Counted from the stretch's first letter, positions 36,915 to 46,941 are shown. The stretch is DNA of 64,000 nucleotides from Irpex lacteus (GCA_001986395.2 MQVO02000002.1:1-64000), one strand, 5' to 3'. Notes: generated by a model from the letters alone, not told the origin. Numbers and translations: made by a program.

Positions 36915-37097
36915 GGGACTGACACGGTCCACGAACGCTCTCTCGAGTGTCGACGGACCCTATATCACTCCAATATACCTTGACATGATAACACGAAGTA
37001 CCTGTACAATGCATAAAGACACCGCACAAGCTCGACCTTGGAATATAGAAGGTACTTATAATGCTAGCTGAGACATCGTTATGCACCAACCAGGACC

Positions 37098-38682
37098 ATG
37101 ACCATCGAAACTCAGCCCTCTGTGCCACGTTACATTCCGGCTTCAGCAACCAAGAAAGCCCGTATGTGGTTTTGTCTCCATAGCTCCTCGTAACTTTATC
37201 TCATTCCTCTCCAGTGGACTATGCAGATCTAGCCATCCTTGATTTGTCTAAGGCTTCCACAGCCGAGGGCCGAGCAGAACTCGCTACATTGGCTCGCGAC
37301 GCCCTCCACAACATTGGCTTCTTCTATGTCGTGAATCATGGCCTCTCCGCACCTGAAGTACGTTCCCTCAACAAGTTGATGTAACCATGGTTTACATCGA
37401 CCACATCACATTAGACGGAACGCATCTTCGATATCGCCAATATACCTTTTTCTCAGGTCCCAGACCAGGAAAAGGAAAGCTTTCGCGCAAAGATAATTGA
37501 GGCAGGCTCTTACCATGGATACAAGCCTCGCCAATTCTGGGTGAGCACTCCAATATGTCTGCTCCCTTGTGATTTGATGATTGACCGATTTGCGTCAGCA
37601 CGTGAATGGTGGTGTACGAGACGAGATTGAGACCTATGGCAGTACGTTCATACTCACCTTACTGTGAAGTTGATGTACTGATTACGATAACCTTATTGTG
37701 CAGTCCATCGGGACGTCATGAAGAGACAGCACCCGCAGGCTCTGCAACCATATCTTCCTGAAATAACCCAGTTCGCGCAACACAACCACAGGATCCTCCA
37801 CACTATTCTGAGGTACGATTCTCCGTCGTGATTGTGTCTCCCTGAGTGTCTGATCCTATCATGGCACAGGCTCCTGGCGAGAGGCCTCGAATTGGACGAA
37901 GATACATTCGTCAAGCAGCACCAGTGGAGCGCTGACAGCGAGACTTACGGTAAGCCTTTCGATCGTACACGGTTTTTCTCTCGCTCACTAGCATGTACTA
38001 TACGTAGTGAAGTTCATGAAATAGTAAGCCAATGGTCTGCAGACTCCTTCGGCGCTCATCTGATATTACAGCTGGTCTCGTTCAGAGGAGGAAGAAGATA
38101 AGGCAAAGAGAGTTTGGCTGAAAGGTCATACAGGTAAGAGCGTATCGCGCACCTTCAAGAGCTTCAGCCTGAACATCCTCCGCAGACACGGGCAGCATCA
38201 CTATTCTCTGGTCTCAGCCCGTATCCGCTCTTCAGATTCGTTCTCCGAATGGTCAGTGGAAATGGATACGCCATATTGAGAATGCCCTGGTAAGATCACA
38301 CACCCCACCCATCAGCTGGCATTAATGAGTCAGATAGGTCATCAATGCTGGCGACTCCATGGAGCTGCTCTCTGCTGGTTTTTATAAGGCGACTATTCAT
38401 CGTGTGTTTCAACCTCCCGAAGATCAACGAGCGTACACCCGGCTGGGTGTGGTCTACTTTGCCTTTCCCGATGAGAACGTCAAGCTGCTGCCCGTTGCCG
38501 GAAGTCCTATCCTTCATACGAATGGTATCAACCAATGTTTTGACGAAGAAAACGCTCCGACAGTGGGAAGCCTTCGCAAGGGGAGAACAGCGTCATACGG
38601 AATGACTACATTGAAACAGAGCGAGGTGGATGGGGTGGAGGTGGAGGTAGTGAGTGGAATTATCGTGAAGCATTACAACTGA
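37098..38682 (+). CDS. 2OG-Fe(II) dioxygenase, array copy 9
   Basis: Starts MTIETQPSVPRYIPAS and ends IIVKHYN with TGA at 38680-38682. Exons: VDYADLAILDLSKASTAEG, NHGLSAPE, TERIFDIANIPF, GYKPRQFW, HVNGGVRDEIETYG, HRDVMKRQHPQALQPY, LLARGLELDEDTF, microexon VKFMKY, WSRSEEEEDKAK, VWLKGHT|D, TGSITILWSQP, AGFYKATIH (Gly to Ala before FYK). All joins keep frame and the ligands are complete. It is very similar to copy 7 including introns. The nested transposon lies 0.5 kb downstream. Confidence 0.86.
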
Positions 38683-39154
38683 ATGGGTCTTACAGTACCT
38701 CATACAATTGTATATGACCTTCATTGTCATTGATCTCAACAAGAGCGGCCCTCGCTACGCTCCGGGTGGTCCAGGGGAGCGAGGGTGCAATGATAAACAA
38801 CTGCAAGAGGAAAGCGGATCACGATACCCTCAGAGATTTGAGTTCAGAGCGGAGGCCGATACTTACGGTAATACCGCAGCAGAACAAAAGACTGGTTCGC
38901 GAATTCGAAGTCTCCACCGGGGCACGATAGAACGGACACAGGGTGCAGATAAATGACATCATAGGGTACACGCAGAAAGATAAATAGCCAGGGAAGGTAG
39001 AGATCCTGCGGGGGAGGGGAGGGCACGACTATCGAGTCAAATAAGTAAGCACTAAGTAAGCTAGGTAAGTAAAGATAAGAAAGGAATGGGCGCCCTGACA
39101 TGGCGTCGTAAGTAAAAGTGAAGGAATTGAGCAACGGTAAGAAAAAAATTGAAG
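38683..39154. other. Downstream region of copy 9, AAGTAA-rich
   Basis: No gene. Around 39030-39080 it is rich in short AAGTAA/TAAGTA repeats. It ends at the CTTGG target site of the copia element. Confidence 0.5.
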
Positions 39155-39159
39155 CTTGG
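39155..39159. repeat. Target-site duplication CTTGG (left)
   Basis: Matches the five bases directly after the right LTR (50644-50648). Confidence 0.85.
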
Positions 39160-39638
39160 TGTTGAAGTATGCGGCGTCTCGCACCCACTGTTTCGGACAA
39201 CTGCCTTATCGGGCAAAGATAACAGATATACTTCCGTTCGTCTCTGATCTCTATTTTCTTTATTTGTTCGTTTCTCTCTCGCTCACCGCCTTGTCTTATC
39301 ATACATGTTTGAGTCTGTAACTTAGATACACGTCTCCTACATGGACAGCCTCCCGACTCTCTATATAACGAGCATAGTTTACGGACGAGCACCTCAGAGC
39401 GTTCTACAACCACTCTGAGGTGTAAGTCTCTTACGGACTCTCTTCCTTTCACACATGTACTTACCAATCATTGTAGATTGACACTTGACGTGTCTTAGGT
39501 AAATACAGAGCGTTCTACAACCACTCTGAGGTATTGACACTTGACGTGTCTTAGGTTGTCTCACGCGTGCTCTCCGATTGGTCCATTAGCCCGCGCTTTG
39601 CGCTGCGCACGCAGAAGTTCCCGTAGCGAACTTCATTA
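39160..39638 (+). repeat. Left LTR of the copia element
   Basis: Begins TGTTGAAGT and ends ACTTCATTA, set by the flanking CTTGG duplication. It has a TATA box (TATATAA, 39363-39369), so R should begin near 39390-39400. There a 10-bp stem (CACCTCAGAG at 39390-39399, CTCTGAGGTG at 39413-39422) leads into a GT..AG intron and its intronless repeat (39395-39556). Confidence 0.93.
39395..39556 (+). repeat. LTR tandem: intron-containing and intronless copies of one segment
   Basis: First copy: 39395-39421 (27 nt), then GTAAGT...TTGTAG (39422-39476, 55 nt), then 39477-39500 (24 nt). After five bases, the second copy has the same 27 nt (39506-39532) joined directly to the same 24 nt (39533-39556). 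The missing piece is exactly a canonical intron with a CTTAC branch-like site near its 3' end. The right LTR carries the same arrangement. Confidence 0.9.
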
Positions 39639-39650
39639 GGTTATGAGCCC
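39639..39650 (+). promoter_or_regulatory. Primer binding site, initiator-tRNA half-molecule type
   Basis: GGTTATGAGCCC directly follows the LTR. It is complementary to GGGCTCATAACC, the anticodon arm of fungal initiator tRNA-Met, so priming is expected from the internal half-tRNA, as known for copia and Ty5, rather than the 3' acceptor end. Confidence 0.8.
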
Positions 39651-39693
39651 CGAGAGGCTCTAATCTCTCTCGGATATTCTTGGACCCAATCGT

Positions 39694-41181
39694 ATGTCGG
39701 AGGACGAGGTCGATTATTCCCTTCTCCCGTGTTATCAGCTCCATCACTACTTTGATAAAGTAGAACTCTGCGACCGCTCGCGCGATCCGTCTGATCCAGA
39801 TAATCTTTGGGAGGCTTGCCAAACCTCTCCGTGCCCAAATCGCAATACTCGTGTTCCCGGTACTTCTCTGGTATCCGACTGGCACACAGACGCAGATCCC
39901 TCGCAGATCCCTCGCATTACTCGTCGACAATCGTCTCGTCACATCACTCAAGGGCGTCCCGACTCGAGCAGTCAAACCTTAGTTCAGCCACCATCACCAC
40001 AGCCACTATCCCGATCCACGCCACCCACCCGCCCAATTATGTCTTCCGAAATTTTCAAGGCATTCGTTGACGTGCCGAAATTACAGTCTGATGGCTCGAA
40101 TTACCAAATCTGGTCCGAGCGCGCTGCTATCATTGCTATGGGCTGCGGCGTTGGAGACTATCTCACGCAGGCTGCCCCAGCTACGAAGGCAACAGAAAGG
40201 AATGCATTGCGTGCGGCGATCTTGAATAAAGTCCCCGACGCTATCTTTCTGACTGTAAAGTCGAAGACGGAGCCACACGAGATCATGGAAGCGCTGAAAT
40301 CTCGATTCGGCATGAGCACATCCATCATCCAGGCCTCATCACTCGAGCGTCTCTATACGCTTAAGTGCACGGACGGGAAGAAGATCCAATCTCACCTGGA
40401 CGAGCTTATTCTCGTTAAGGACAAGCTCGCGGAGCAAGGCGTTACCGTTTCTGACGACAATTTCCTCTCGGCCATTATCTCATCCATTCCCAACGGCTAC
40501 AAACCTATTGTCGTTGCTTACGAGAATTCCATTCGCGTCCATAACTCCACCACTGTCACTCAGAAGAAGCTCGACGCTTACGAGTTGATAAATTTATTGC
40601 GCGTGGAAGCCCAGTCTAGAGCTGTCACCGCCACCGCCACATCGAGCGCCCGACCCAAGAAAGAGGAGTCGGCTAACTCCGCGACTCAATTCCAGCGTGG
40701 AAAAGGTCGAGGCCGTGGCCGCGGACGTGGGCGTGGACGCGGACGTGGAGGAAACTCTTCTACTGCCCCATCTGGCAGTGGAGAGGTCACTTGTTACCGC
40801 TGCGGTGGCAAGGGACATAAGTCGAACCAGTGCCCGACGCCACGCAAGGACAGTTCGAAGGATCAGGCCAACACTGCCGAAAGCGGAAATAGCACCAACG
40901 CTACCGTCGACACTGCAGCCGGCGCTCAGCTCACCATTGATGAGGGCTGGAGCGCAATCACATGCGAGGACGCCGAAGTTGTTGAGATGGACCTCAATGA
41001 CATCATAGTTCAGGACGTTGCAGCAGCTACAGTGATTCCAGCCAACAATGACGTCACTGATCCCTCCATCACCATCGAGATCTACGATTCCGGAGCTACC
41101 AGCCATATGACTCCTTATGGAAATCTATTGATCAATTATCGCACGCTCCTCTCTCGCTCGATTCGCGCTGCAAATTCGCAA
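39694..41181 (+). pseudogene. Copia gag-pol, N-terminal part (Gag, zinc knuckle, protease), interrupted
   Basis: Opens MSEDEVDYSLLPCYQLHHY at 39694; a second Met before SSEIFKAFVD (near 40039) may be the true Gag start, as the copia Gag domain (SDGSNYQIWSERAAI) begins there. A basic RGRGRGRGR tract precedes the CCHC knuckle CYRCGGKGHKSNQC at about residues 367-380. The aspartic protease motif DSGATSHM lies near residue 465. The frame enters the Ngaro repeat after 41181 and stops three codons later. The rest resumes in the same frame at 47104, so the lesion is purely the insertion. Confidence 0.92.
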
Positions 41182-41578
41182 GCTTCCCAATAGCTCGATT
41201 TCTGCCTGAGCTACTGTTCAGTTAAGCTCGTAAGTTTGGAATATGTTTTTACTGATATTAATGAGTATTTTAATGGGTTGATATTGCTTGCGACATGAGG
41301 GAAAGTCGGCGTCGGGCGAAGCCTAGACGGCTTCCGAATTTACAAGCCTTCCGAGCTTGCAAATGCTAGCAACTCGCGTGAGGTTTGCGTAAGGCGTTCG
41401 GCGCGGGAAAACTGCCCAAAAGGGCAGTTGTAATTATCAGTCTGGTTGCGATTCCTCCTGCGAGGTGATTTCCGAGACTGATAATTCCAAGAACTTACTG
41501 CGCCGATACTGCCAACTAGCCCGACTAGCCGACTGAGCGTGAGGTGGAGGAATGCGTTGAGACACGACTCACCACCAA
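41182..41578 (-). repeat. Ngaro split direct repeat B2 (397 bp)
   Basis: Matches B1 (41773-42169) without a difference seen. It contains two perfect hairpins: AACTGCCC-AAAA-GGGCAGTT (41410-41429) and an 11-bp stem ATTATCAGTCT / AGACTGATAAT (41433-41443, 41475-41485). Confidence 0.88.
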
Positions 41579-41610
41579 GACGCTAAAAAAAAGGGATGCG
41601 GAGGGTTGGG
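41579..41610 (-). other. 32-bp spacer between Ngaro A2 and B2
   Basis: Contains an A8 run on the plus strand. It belongs to neither repeat copy; in canonical Ngaro layouts A2 and B2 are contiguous. Confidence 0.6.
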
Positions 41611-41772
41611 ACACGAAGATTTAAACTCGAGAGGCCGAGAGGAAGAGGAAGTCGAGAGAGGAAGACGACGCGCGACGCGCGAGCGTAAATTACGACTTCC
41701 GCTTTCGGCCTCTCGCTTGGTAAGCATTTGTTTGACCTGCCGCTCGTTCCTCGCTCACAGATCAAACATCAC
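41611..41772 (-). repeat. Ngaro split direct repeat A2 (162 bp)
   Basis: Matches A1 (46942-47103) as read by eye. Directly adjoins B1 at 41773. Confidence 0.88.
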
Positions 41773-42169
41773 GCTTCCCAATAGCTCGATTTCTGCCTGA
41801 GCTACTGTTCAGTTAAGCTCGTAAGTTTGGAATATGTTTTTACTGATATTAATGAGTATTTTAATGGGTTGATATTGCTTGCGACATGAGGGAAAGTCGG
41901 CGTCGGGCGAAGCCTAGACGGCTTCCGAATTTACAAGCCTTCCGAGCTTGCAAATGCTAGCAACTCGCGTGAGGTTTGCGTAAGGCGTTCGGCGCGGGAA
42001 AACTGCCCAAAAGGGCAGTTGTAATTATCAGTCTGGTTGCGATTCCTCCTGCGAGGTGATTTCCGAGACTGATAATTCCAAGAACTTACTGCGCCGATAC
42101 TGCCAACTAGCCCGACTAGCCGACTGAGCGTGAGGTGGAGGAATGCGTTGAGACACGACTCACCACCAA
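41773..42169 (-). repeat. Ngaro split direct repeat B1 (397 bp)
   Basis: Second copy of the 397-bp repeat, on the 3' side of the recombinase gene, carrying the same two hairpins as B2 (shifted by 591 bp). Confidence 0.88.
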
Positions 42170-42293
42170 AAGGCGGTGAGCCACAACAGTCGTGTGCAAT
42201 GCATCCGACTCCCCCAAATCAGGCTCACCCAATGGGATGATTTAAAACTGTACAAACAGCTCGAAAATACTATTATAATGCGACAGAATAATT

Positions 42294-43556
42294 CTATGAA
42301 GACAATGCAAATGTTTTACGTCTACGGAAATTGTCCATGGTGTCCTTCGTGAGCTGCAAACGAGACTTGTCGAAAGAGTTTGAAATAAAGAGAGGAAGAA
42401 TTGAGTCAATTTTCCTCCAATACTCGAGGAAAGCTCGGGAACGCCAGCCTCCTTGTACTGCTACGATATCTGGAGGGGTGCCTCGCAAAAGCAACTCTGT
42501 CGCCCCGCCAATTCGGAAACAATGTCCTGTGAGCTTCTCAAGCCCTGCCGTCTCCCATGCCTCGTTGACTCTTTGCAAAAACCACTCACGTGTCATGGGT
42601 GCCCACCCATCTCCTGTTTCAAAAGCAAAGAATGGTGCATCGCTAGGAATGCTTGCACTTCGCTTTAGATGGTGACGGAGAGCACGGATAGGTGATGTCG
42701 GTTCGTCGTTTTCGGTTACAGTGACCACCAGGCCAGTGGATTTCGTGGTTTTGGACCAAGGGAGCGTGAGAGAGAAGAAGGTCTTATTGTCCGGCAAGGC
42801 GCAGAATTTGTGCGCGGCTGATCGAGAGACATGTTTCGAGGGGTCAAAACCGTGAAGCGACGGAATAACCAGTTCACCCAGACGCCTAGTGCCCCAGAAA
42901 GCAAAGCACGCAACTGCGTATACTGCCGCGTCAAACGAGTCTGACAGGTTGAGATGGGTTAAGAGGGCACTTAGATGCTCAACAGTGACGGGAGGGCGCT
43001 TAGGTTTGCGGGATGGCTGTAGCTTCAGTGCGCCTGCACAGGTAGCTCTTAGCATCTTTGCTCCTAACCAAGGCGCACCGTTAAGTGTGTGCCAGAAAGA
43101 GAGCCCTGCTATCCATGTGTCGATCGTAGAGCGTGAAACTATCCCGCTCCACTTGGCCACGAACACGGCTAGTAAAGCGTCTGATGCAGGCATACGGAGT
43201 GTTTCGGGGATACCTAGACAGTCGCAGTGTTGGTTAAACCGGAGTAATCCAGCGCCATAGTTCTTGAGCGTATTTGGTTCGAGTGAAGCGAGTATGACGT
43301 GTGAGAGGGTGTCGACTGACTCGGGAGATGTTTCAGAAGAAAGGGTAGAACGGAATTTCATTGCATAGGGAGTTGTCCAGCGAGCGATACGGTCTTTGGC
43401 AAGAACATGGGGTCGAAGGGATGACTCTGAGATAGAATTCGTCGCAGACGATTTCCTAGGTTTTCGTCGGCTAAGAGTGCGCGGTGAGGGTGAAGCCTCT
43501 CTCTCAGACGAGCTGCCTGCACCTGCAGGCACTGATGGAGTGGTTGTGCTATACAT
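42294..43556 (-). CDS. Ngaro tyrosine recombinase
   Basis: 420 residues, intact. It catalyses strand exchange to insert the circular DNA copy. Catalytic residues are visible: R224 in FWGTRRLGEL, H345xxR348 in GHCFRIGG, W371 in GGWRSR (in place of the more common His) and nucleophile Y379 in LEYWRK. An N-terminal core-binding domain (TLKNYGAGLLRFNQHC) starts at about residue 97. Its ATG overlaps the 3' end of the RT gene by 8 nt (43549-43556), suggesting reinitiation or a shared transcript. Confidence 0.93.
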   Translation of the reverse strand: MYSTTTPSVPAGAGSSSEREASPSPRTLSRRKPRKSSATNSISESSLRPHVLAKDRIARWTTPYAMKFRSTLSSETSPESVDTLSHVILASLEPNTLKNYGAGLLRFNQHCDCLGIPETLRMPASDALLAVFVAKWSGIVSRSTIDTWIAGLSFWHTLNGAPWLGAKMLRATCAGALKLQPSRKPKRPPVTVEHLSALLTHLNLSDSFDAAVYAVACFAFWGTRRLGELVIPSLHGFDPSKHVSRSAAHKFCALPDNKTFFSLTLPWSKTTKSTGLVVTVTENDEPTSPIRALRHHLKRSASIPSDAPFFAFETGDGWAPMTREWFLQRVNEAWETAGLEKLTGHCFRIGGATELLLRGTPPDIVAVQGGWRSRAFLEYWRKIDSILPLFISNSFDKSRLQLTKDTMDNFRRRKTFALSS

Positions 43557-45905
43557 AAGAAAGGAAGGGTTGAAGCTCCTCGGGGAGCAAGATGCGGGGA
43601 AGACGCTGGATGGCAGAGCCCAGTAATCCGCGCGATACCGGGTCTGCCAAGTTGTCTTCGGTCCTAACGTACTGCAGAAGAATGTGTGTGTTTAGCGAGG
43701 CGTTCATAATTACCGTCCGTCGAATGGACAGATTGACTTGGAAGTTGCGGCTGCGGCCACGATTGAAGGCGCCCACGACGCCGGAATTGTCACTGTGTAT
43801 GAGTAGGTCTGTATCCCGGTGTCCTAAACGTTCGAGTAGCATCACGGCTAACTCGACAGCAATCATCTCTGCCCACCCGATGTCTCTCGACTCTGACTTC
43901 CACCCTTCCATCAAGCGCCATGCTGCCCACCGGCTGCCAATGAGAACACCAACGCCCCAGCTCGTGGAAGCGTCGACCCACACATCCAGATCCTGAAGCG
44001 GAGTCCTTGGTGTTAAGGAACGCGATCCTCCGGGGGTAGAGAGTACTCCTAACCACCACTTCAAGTCTGAGGTTACGGAGCGGGGCGGATAACGTAAGAC
44101 GTATGGCTGGGGGAAGCTGGCGATGAACGTGCAGAGGTTGGTCAGATATGCGCGGCCATCTGGGAAGACGAATGTGATGTGGGAGAGTGTGCCGTTGAGA
44201 GACATGGTGTCTTGGAGTGAGACCCGGCCCTTCGAGATCTTCTTCAAGTAGTCGGTCAGCTTAGCCAGATACTTGATGCGTTTTGCCTCCGGTAAGGAGA
44301 CGAGACGCTGAATGAGATCCCACAGGAAGCCCAGATAAATGGTAAGGAAGGCAAAGCGAAAGCACTTGCCGAGCTTCCAACGCACTCCGAGCGGCTCGGT
44401 CAGACGAAAGATGTCCTCGATGTCAAAACCATATTTCCAAGTTCTGATGCATGCGCCTGAGATCGGGTATCGTAGCTGGTTGAGGTCGTCCACCCATTTG
44501 AGATTTGGTTTTAAACCATGAGCACGTAAGATGTCGAGGACAGCATCCATTACCTCACCCTGAACGCCAGGACCCGAGGAGATACCGAATGGGCATACGT
44601 GGTCGAGATAGAATTCACCCAGCTCGCACTGAATGACAATGAAGGCCTTGTGGGCGGGAAGGATGGGGATATTGCGGAATGCGGAGTCAATATCAAGTGA
44701 AGCAGCCTGGGTGCCAGGAGGTGCAGTAGCAACCTAATGACGGGAACAGATGAGCACGGTCTCCTGACATGTGTATCATCGGAACGCAGTAGTTCAGGTA
44801 ATGCAGGCGGTGACCTGCACCGTGGACGACCTGCGTCCAAAGGTGACCTGCACCTTCCTTTTAGCGATGACCCGCATCGTAGACGGCCTGCGTCTCGAAG
44901 TGACCTGCACTCTTTCATGTTGATAATACAACGGCGGTGACCTGCACCGTGAGCGGCCTGCGCTCAAAAGTGTCCTGCACTTTCCGACAACACCTGAAAC
45001 CCGTGGTGATTGCATCCAGAAATGAAAGGACTTACCAATTGAGCGAACTCGGCTGCGGTACCCCACGCCGTAGGGAAAAGATCCGAGTCAATGTAGTCGT
45101 TGACCGACATGCCATCGGAGTTCACGAAAGAGCAGTTCTGAATGAGACGAAGGTTCTCCGGATTTCCAGCTTTCTCGACAACAGACAGAGGGGAAGAGAT
45201 GAAGTGCGAGCCAAGAAGATTCTCGAGTGCTGACTTAGTGAAAGGGCCAGACATGCGCCCGATCGAGACTTGTTCCAAGACGTAAGACTTTATGAAGTTC
45301 ATGTGCTGTAAGCCCGTTTTCGAGTTGGGCGGGGTATGAGACTGTGCAAGAGGTGGAAAGTTGCCGATGGGGAAACCAGAGCGAAGCTTTTCGGGGAGGG
45401 CGGGATATTTGTGCAAGAGACCAAGACGAGTGAGTTCAGCTTCGAAGGTGTCCGCTCGGTAGGGCGTGATGATGCGATCACGCTCTGAACCCGAGGCAGT
45501 GCTTGTCAGTAGCGTGATGGTCGGTGGCACCACAGAAAGAGCAAATGTGTGCGGCTCGACGTCCACACTTGCTCCCTCCGCGGCAGGAGTCGTCGCCAGA
45601 GAGGTTCCAGAAGAGGCAAATCTCTTTACCAGAGGTTGCGACAATGAGGCGGCCAGCTTGGTAGGAACAGAAGGTAGGCTTCCCATTCGGAAGCTTGTCG
45701 TTTCTGCAGGCACTCGCGTGGTGTCCTTTCGGTGCACCTTGGCCACATTTGAGGCAGAGCATGTCGGTGCTGGACTGTCTGCCACCCCGAAAGGGCTTGC
45801 TGCTAGAGTGGTCGTGACGTTCGTGGTTGGGGAATGGCTTGCGGTCTGAGACATGACGAGGGTAAGGCGGGCGGTCTGGTCTGCTGTACGGGTGAGCCAC
45901 GTCAC
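43549..45905 (-). CDS. Ngaro reverse transcriptase-RNase H, with one intron
   Basis: The frame is open from 45905 and overlaps the end of gag; no ATG fits the start, so frameshifting or reinitiation from gag is likely. RT begins near 45470 (AELTRLGLLHKYPALPEKL, then GFPIGNFPPLA). An intron at 45035-44734 (302 nt, GTAAGT..TTAG, phase 0) joins AEFAQL to VATAPPGTQAASLDIDSAFR, the first catalytic-Asp motif. The second is KWVDDLNQ (near 44490). RNase H follows with WVDASTSWGVGV, AEMIAVELAV, IHSDNSGVVGAF and NLADPVSRG, stop at 43549. All catalytic residues are present. The intron would be lost in a spliced genomic RNA, so its retention means unspliced RNA is the one reverse transcribed. Confidence 0.9.
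44734..45035 (-). other. Intron in the Ngaro RT gene holding a nine-hairpin array
   Basis: GTAAGT donor, TTAG acceptor. Between 44808 and 44983 there are nine short inverted repeats in three groups of three (starts 44808, 44824, 44840; 44865, 44881, 44899; 44935, 44951, 44967). Each has a 4-6 bp stem and a five-base centre close to ACCTG on the plus strand (CAGGT on the sense strand). Confidence 0.85.
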
Positions 45906-46905
45906 GAGGGCGGTTGAATGCCTCCATCCTGCGCCGCATCACACCCATACTCAGGGTTTGAAAACGGTTCTCCCACTCCGCCCCTTTCACCGCGAAGTCT
46001 TCGTGCGATCCCGCGAAGAAGGCTTGTCGAATCTCGATGTCGAATTCGAGGATGATCTCAAACGAATGTTCGATCTCCTCCTTCTCGCAGAGCGCGTCGT
46101 AGTGTGCCTTGAAGAGCGAGGTGGTCTCACTCTCTGCTGCCGCGTCCAGGATCACCAGAAAGTTGGGCCACGCCTGGCGCCAGTCCTCCAGTGACATCGA
46201 GGACTCTACAGGCCACTGGCCGACGTCGATCAAGTTGTGCTTCTCCTCGCTCGTGTTGTAGACTTTATTGTACTTCAACCCCGTCCCGCTTCGTATAGTT
46301 CTGAGTGCGGAGTTGGTACACATGGTAAGAGGGAGGTGATGGCGAGTGCTGAGGAGGGTTACGAGGGCTTCAGGTGCCTTCGCTTTCCTTGCGAAGAGGT
46401 TTGTCTCCTTAGCTACTGCAATGCGAGATGCTCTTTCCTTTCCAGAGCTCCTAGTCGCAGCGGTGGCCCCCTGCCCGGGGTCAGAACCAGCGAGAGGTGC
46501 GGATGCTGTCGAACTGCCAGTGGTCATCGCTGCAGAGACACGCGTGAAGGTATTGGGACTTAGCAATGTTTCGAGCATGCTAACCAACCCAGCTTTGACA
46601 GCGGATTGGTCGGCCGTACTCTGACCGCTCGCGTTGGTACCCGTTCCGCCTGTATGCGCCCCTCCCGGGGGAGGCGCCGGCGAATTTCTGGGGGGAGTTC
46701 TCCTCGGTTCATCGAACGGAGGCGCGACGTCTTCATCATCCGACACGTCGTCTTCGTTGTTGGTACGCCTCTGAGCTCTGACTTCATTCCTCAAGACCCT
46801 TTCTGAGTGCTCCGCCATTTCTTCCTGTGTCATCACGTACGCCCCGGGCTCTTCTCCTTCGCCCAGTCCCGGACCTTGGATGCCGGCAGGACGTTGTTCA
46901 ACCAT
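45478..46905 (-). CDS. Ngaro Gag-like protein
   Basis: 475 residues starting MVEQRPAGIQGPGLGEGEE at 46905, 36 bp after repeat A1. It has an acidic, Pro-rich N-terminal third (DDVSDDEDVAPPFDEP), then a conserved central domain (SSMSLEDWRQAWPNFLVILD ... YDALCEKEEIEHSFEIILEF), and Cys/His clusters near the C terminus (CLKCGQGAPKGHHASAC and CSFCGATDHHATDKHC) fitting nucleic-acid binding knuckles. It packages the element RNA, by analogy. The 3' end overlaps the RT frame by about 430 nt. Confidence 0.85.
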   Translation of the reverse strand: MVEQRPAGIQGPGLGEGEEPGAYVMTQEEMAEHSERVLRNEVRAQRRTNNEDDVSDDEDVAPPFDEPRRTPPRNSPAPPPGGAHTGGTGTNASGQSTADQSAVKAGLVSMLETLLSPNTFTRVSAAMTTGSSTASAPLAGSDPGQGATAATRSSGKERASRIAVAKETNLFARKAKAPEALVTLLSTRHHLPLTMCTNSALRTIRSGTGLKYNKVYNTSEEKHNLIDVGQWPVESSMSLEDWRQAWPNFLVILDAAAESETTSLFKAHYDALCEKEEIEHSFEIILEFDIEIRQAFFAGSHEDFAVKGAEWENRFQTLSMGVMRRRMEAFNRPRDVAHPYSRPDRPPYPRHVSDRKPFPNHERHDHSSSKPFRGGRQSSTDMLCLKCGQGAPKGHHASACRNDKLPNGKPTFCSYQAGRLIVATSGKEICLFWNLSGDDSCRGGSKCGRRAAHICSFCGATDHHATDKHCLGFRA

Positions 46906-46941
46906 ATTAAAACTTGTAAGAGGTCAAGCGAAGCTTCAAAA

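Noticed and set aside
38844..39467. A 207-residue minus-strand frame whose N-terminal part recurs at 50131-50472
   Set aside because: The repeated part is simply the two identical LTRs read backwards; no protein features.
42331..43260. Plus-strand frames across the recombinase gene
   Set aside because: Antisense shadows of the tyrosine recombinase, which has all catalytic residues on the minus strand.
44808..44983. CRISPR-like array (regular repeats)
   Set aside because: Units are palindromic, too short, without unique spacers, and lie inside a eukaryotic intron.
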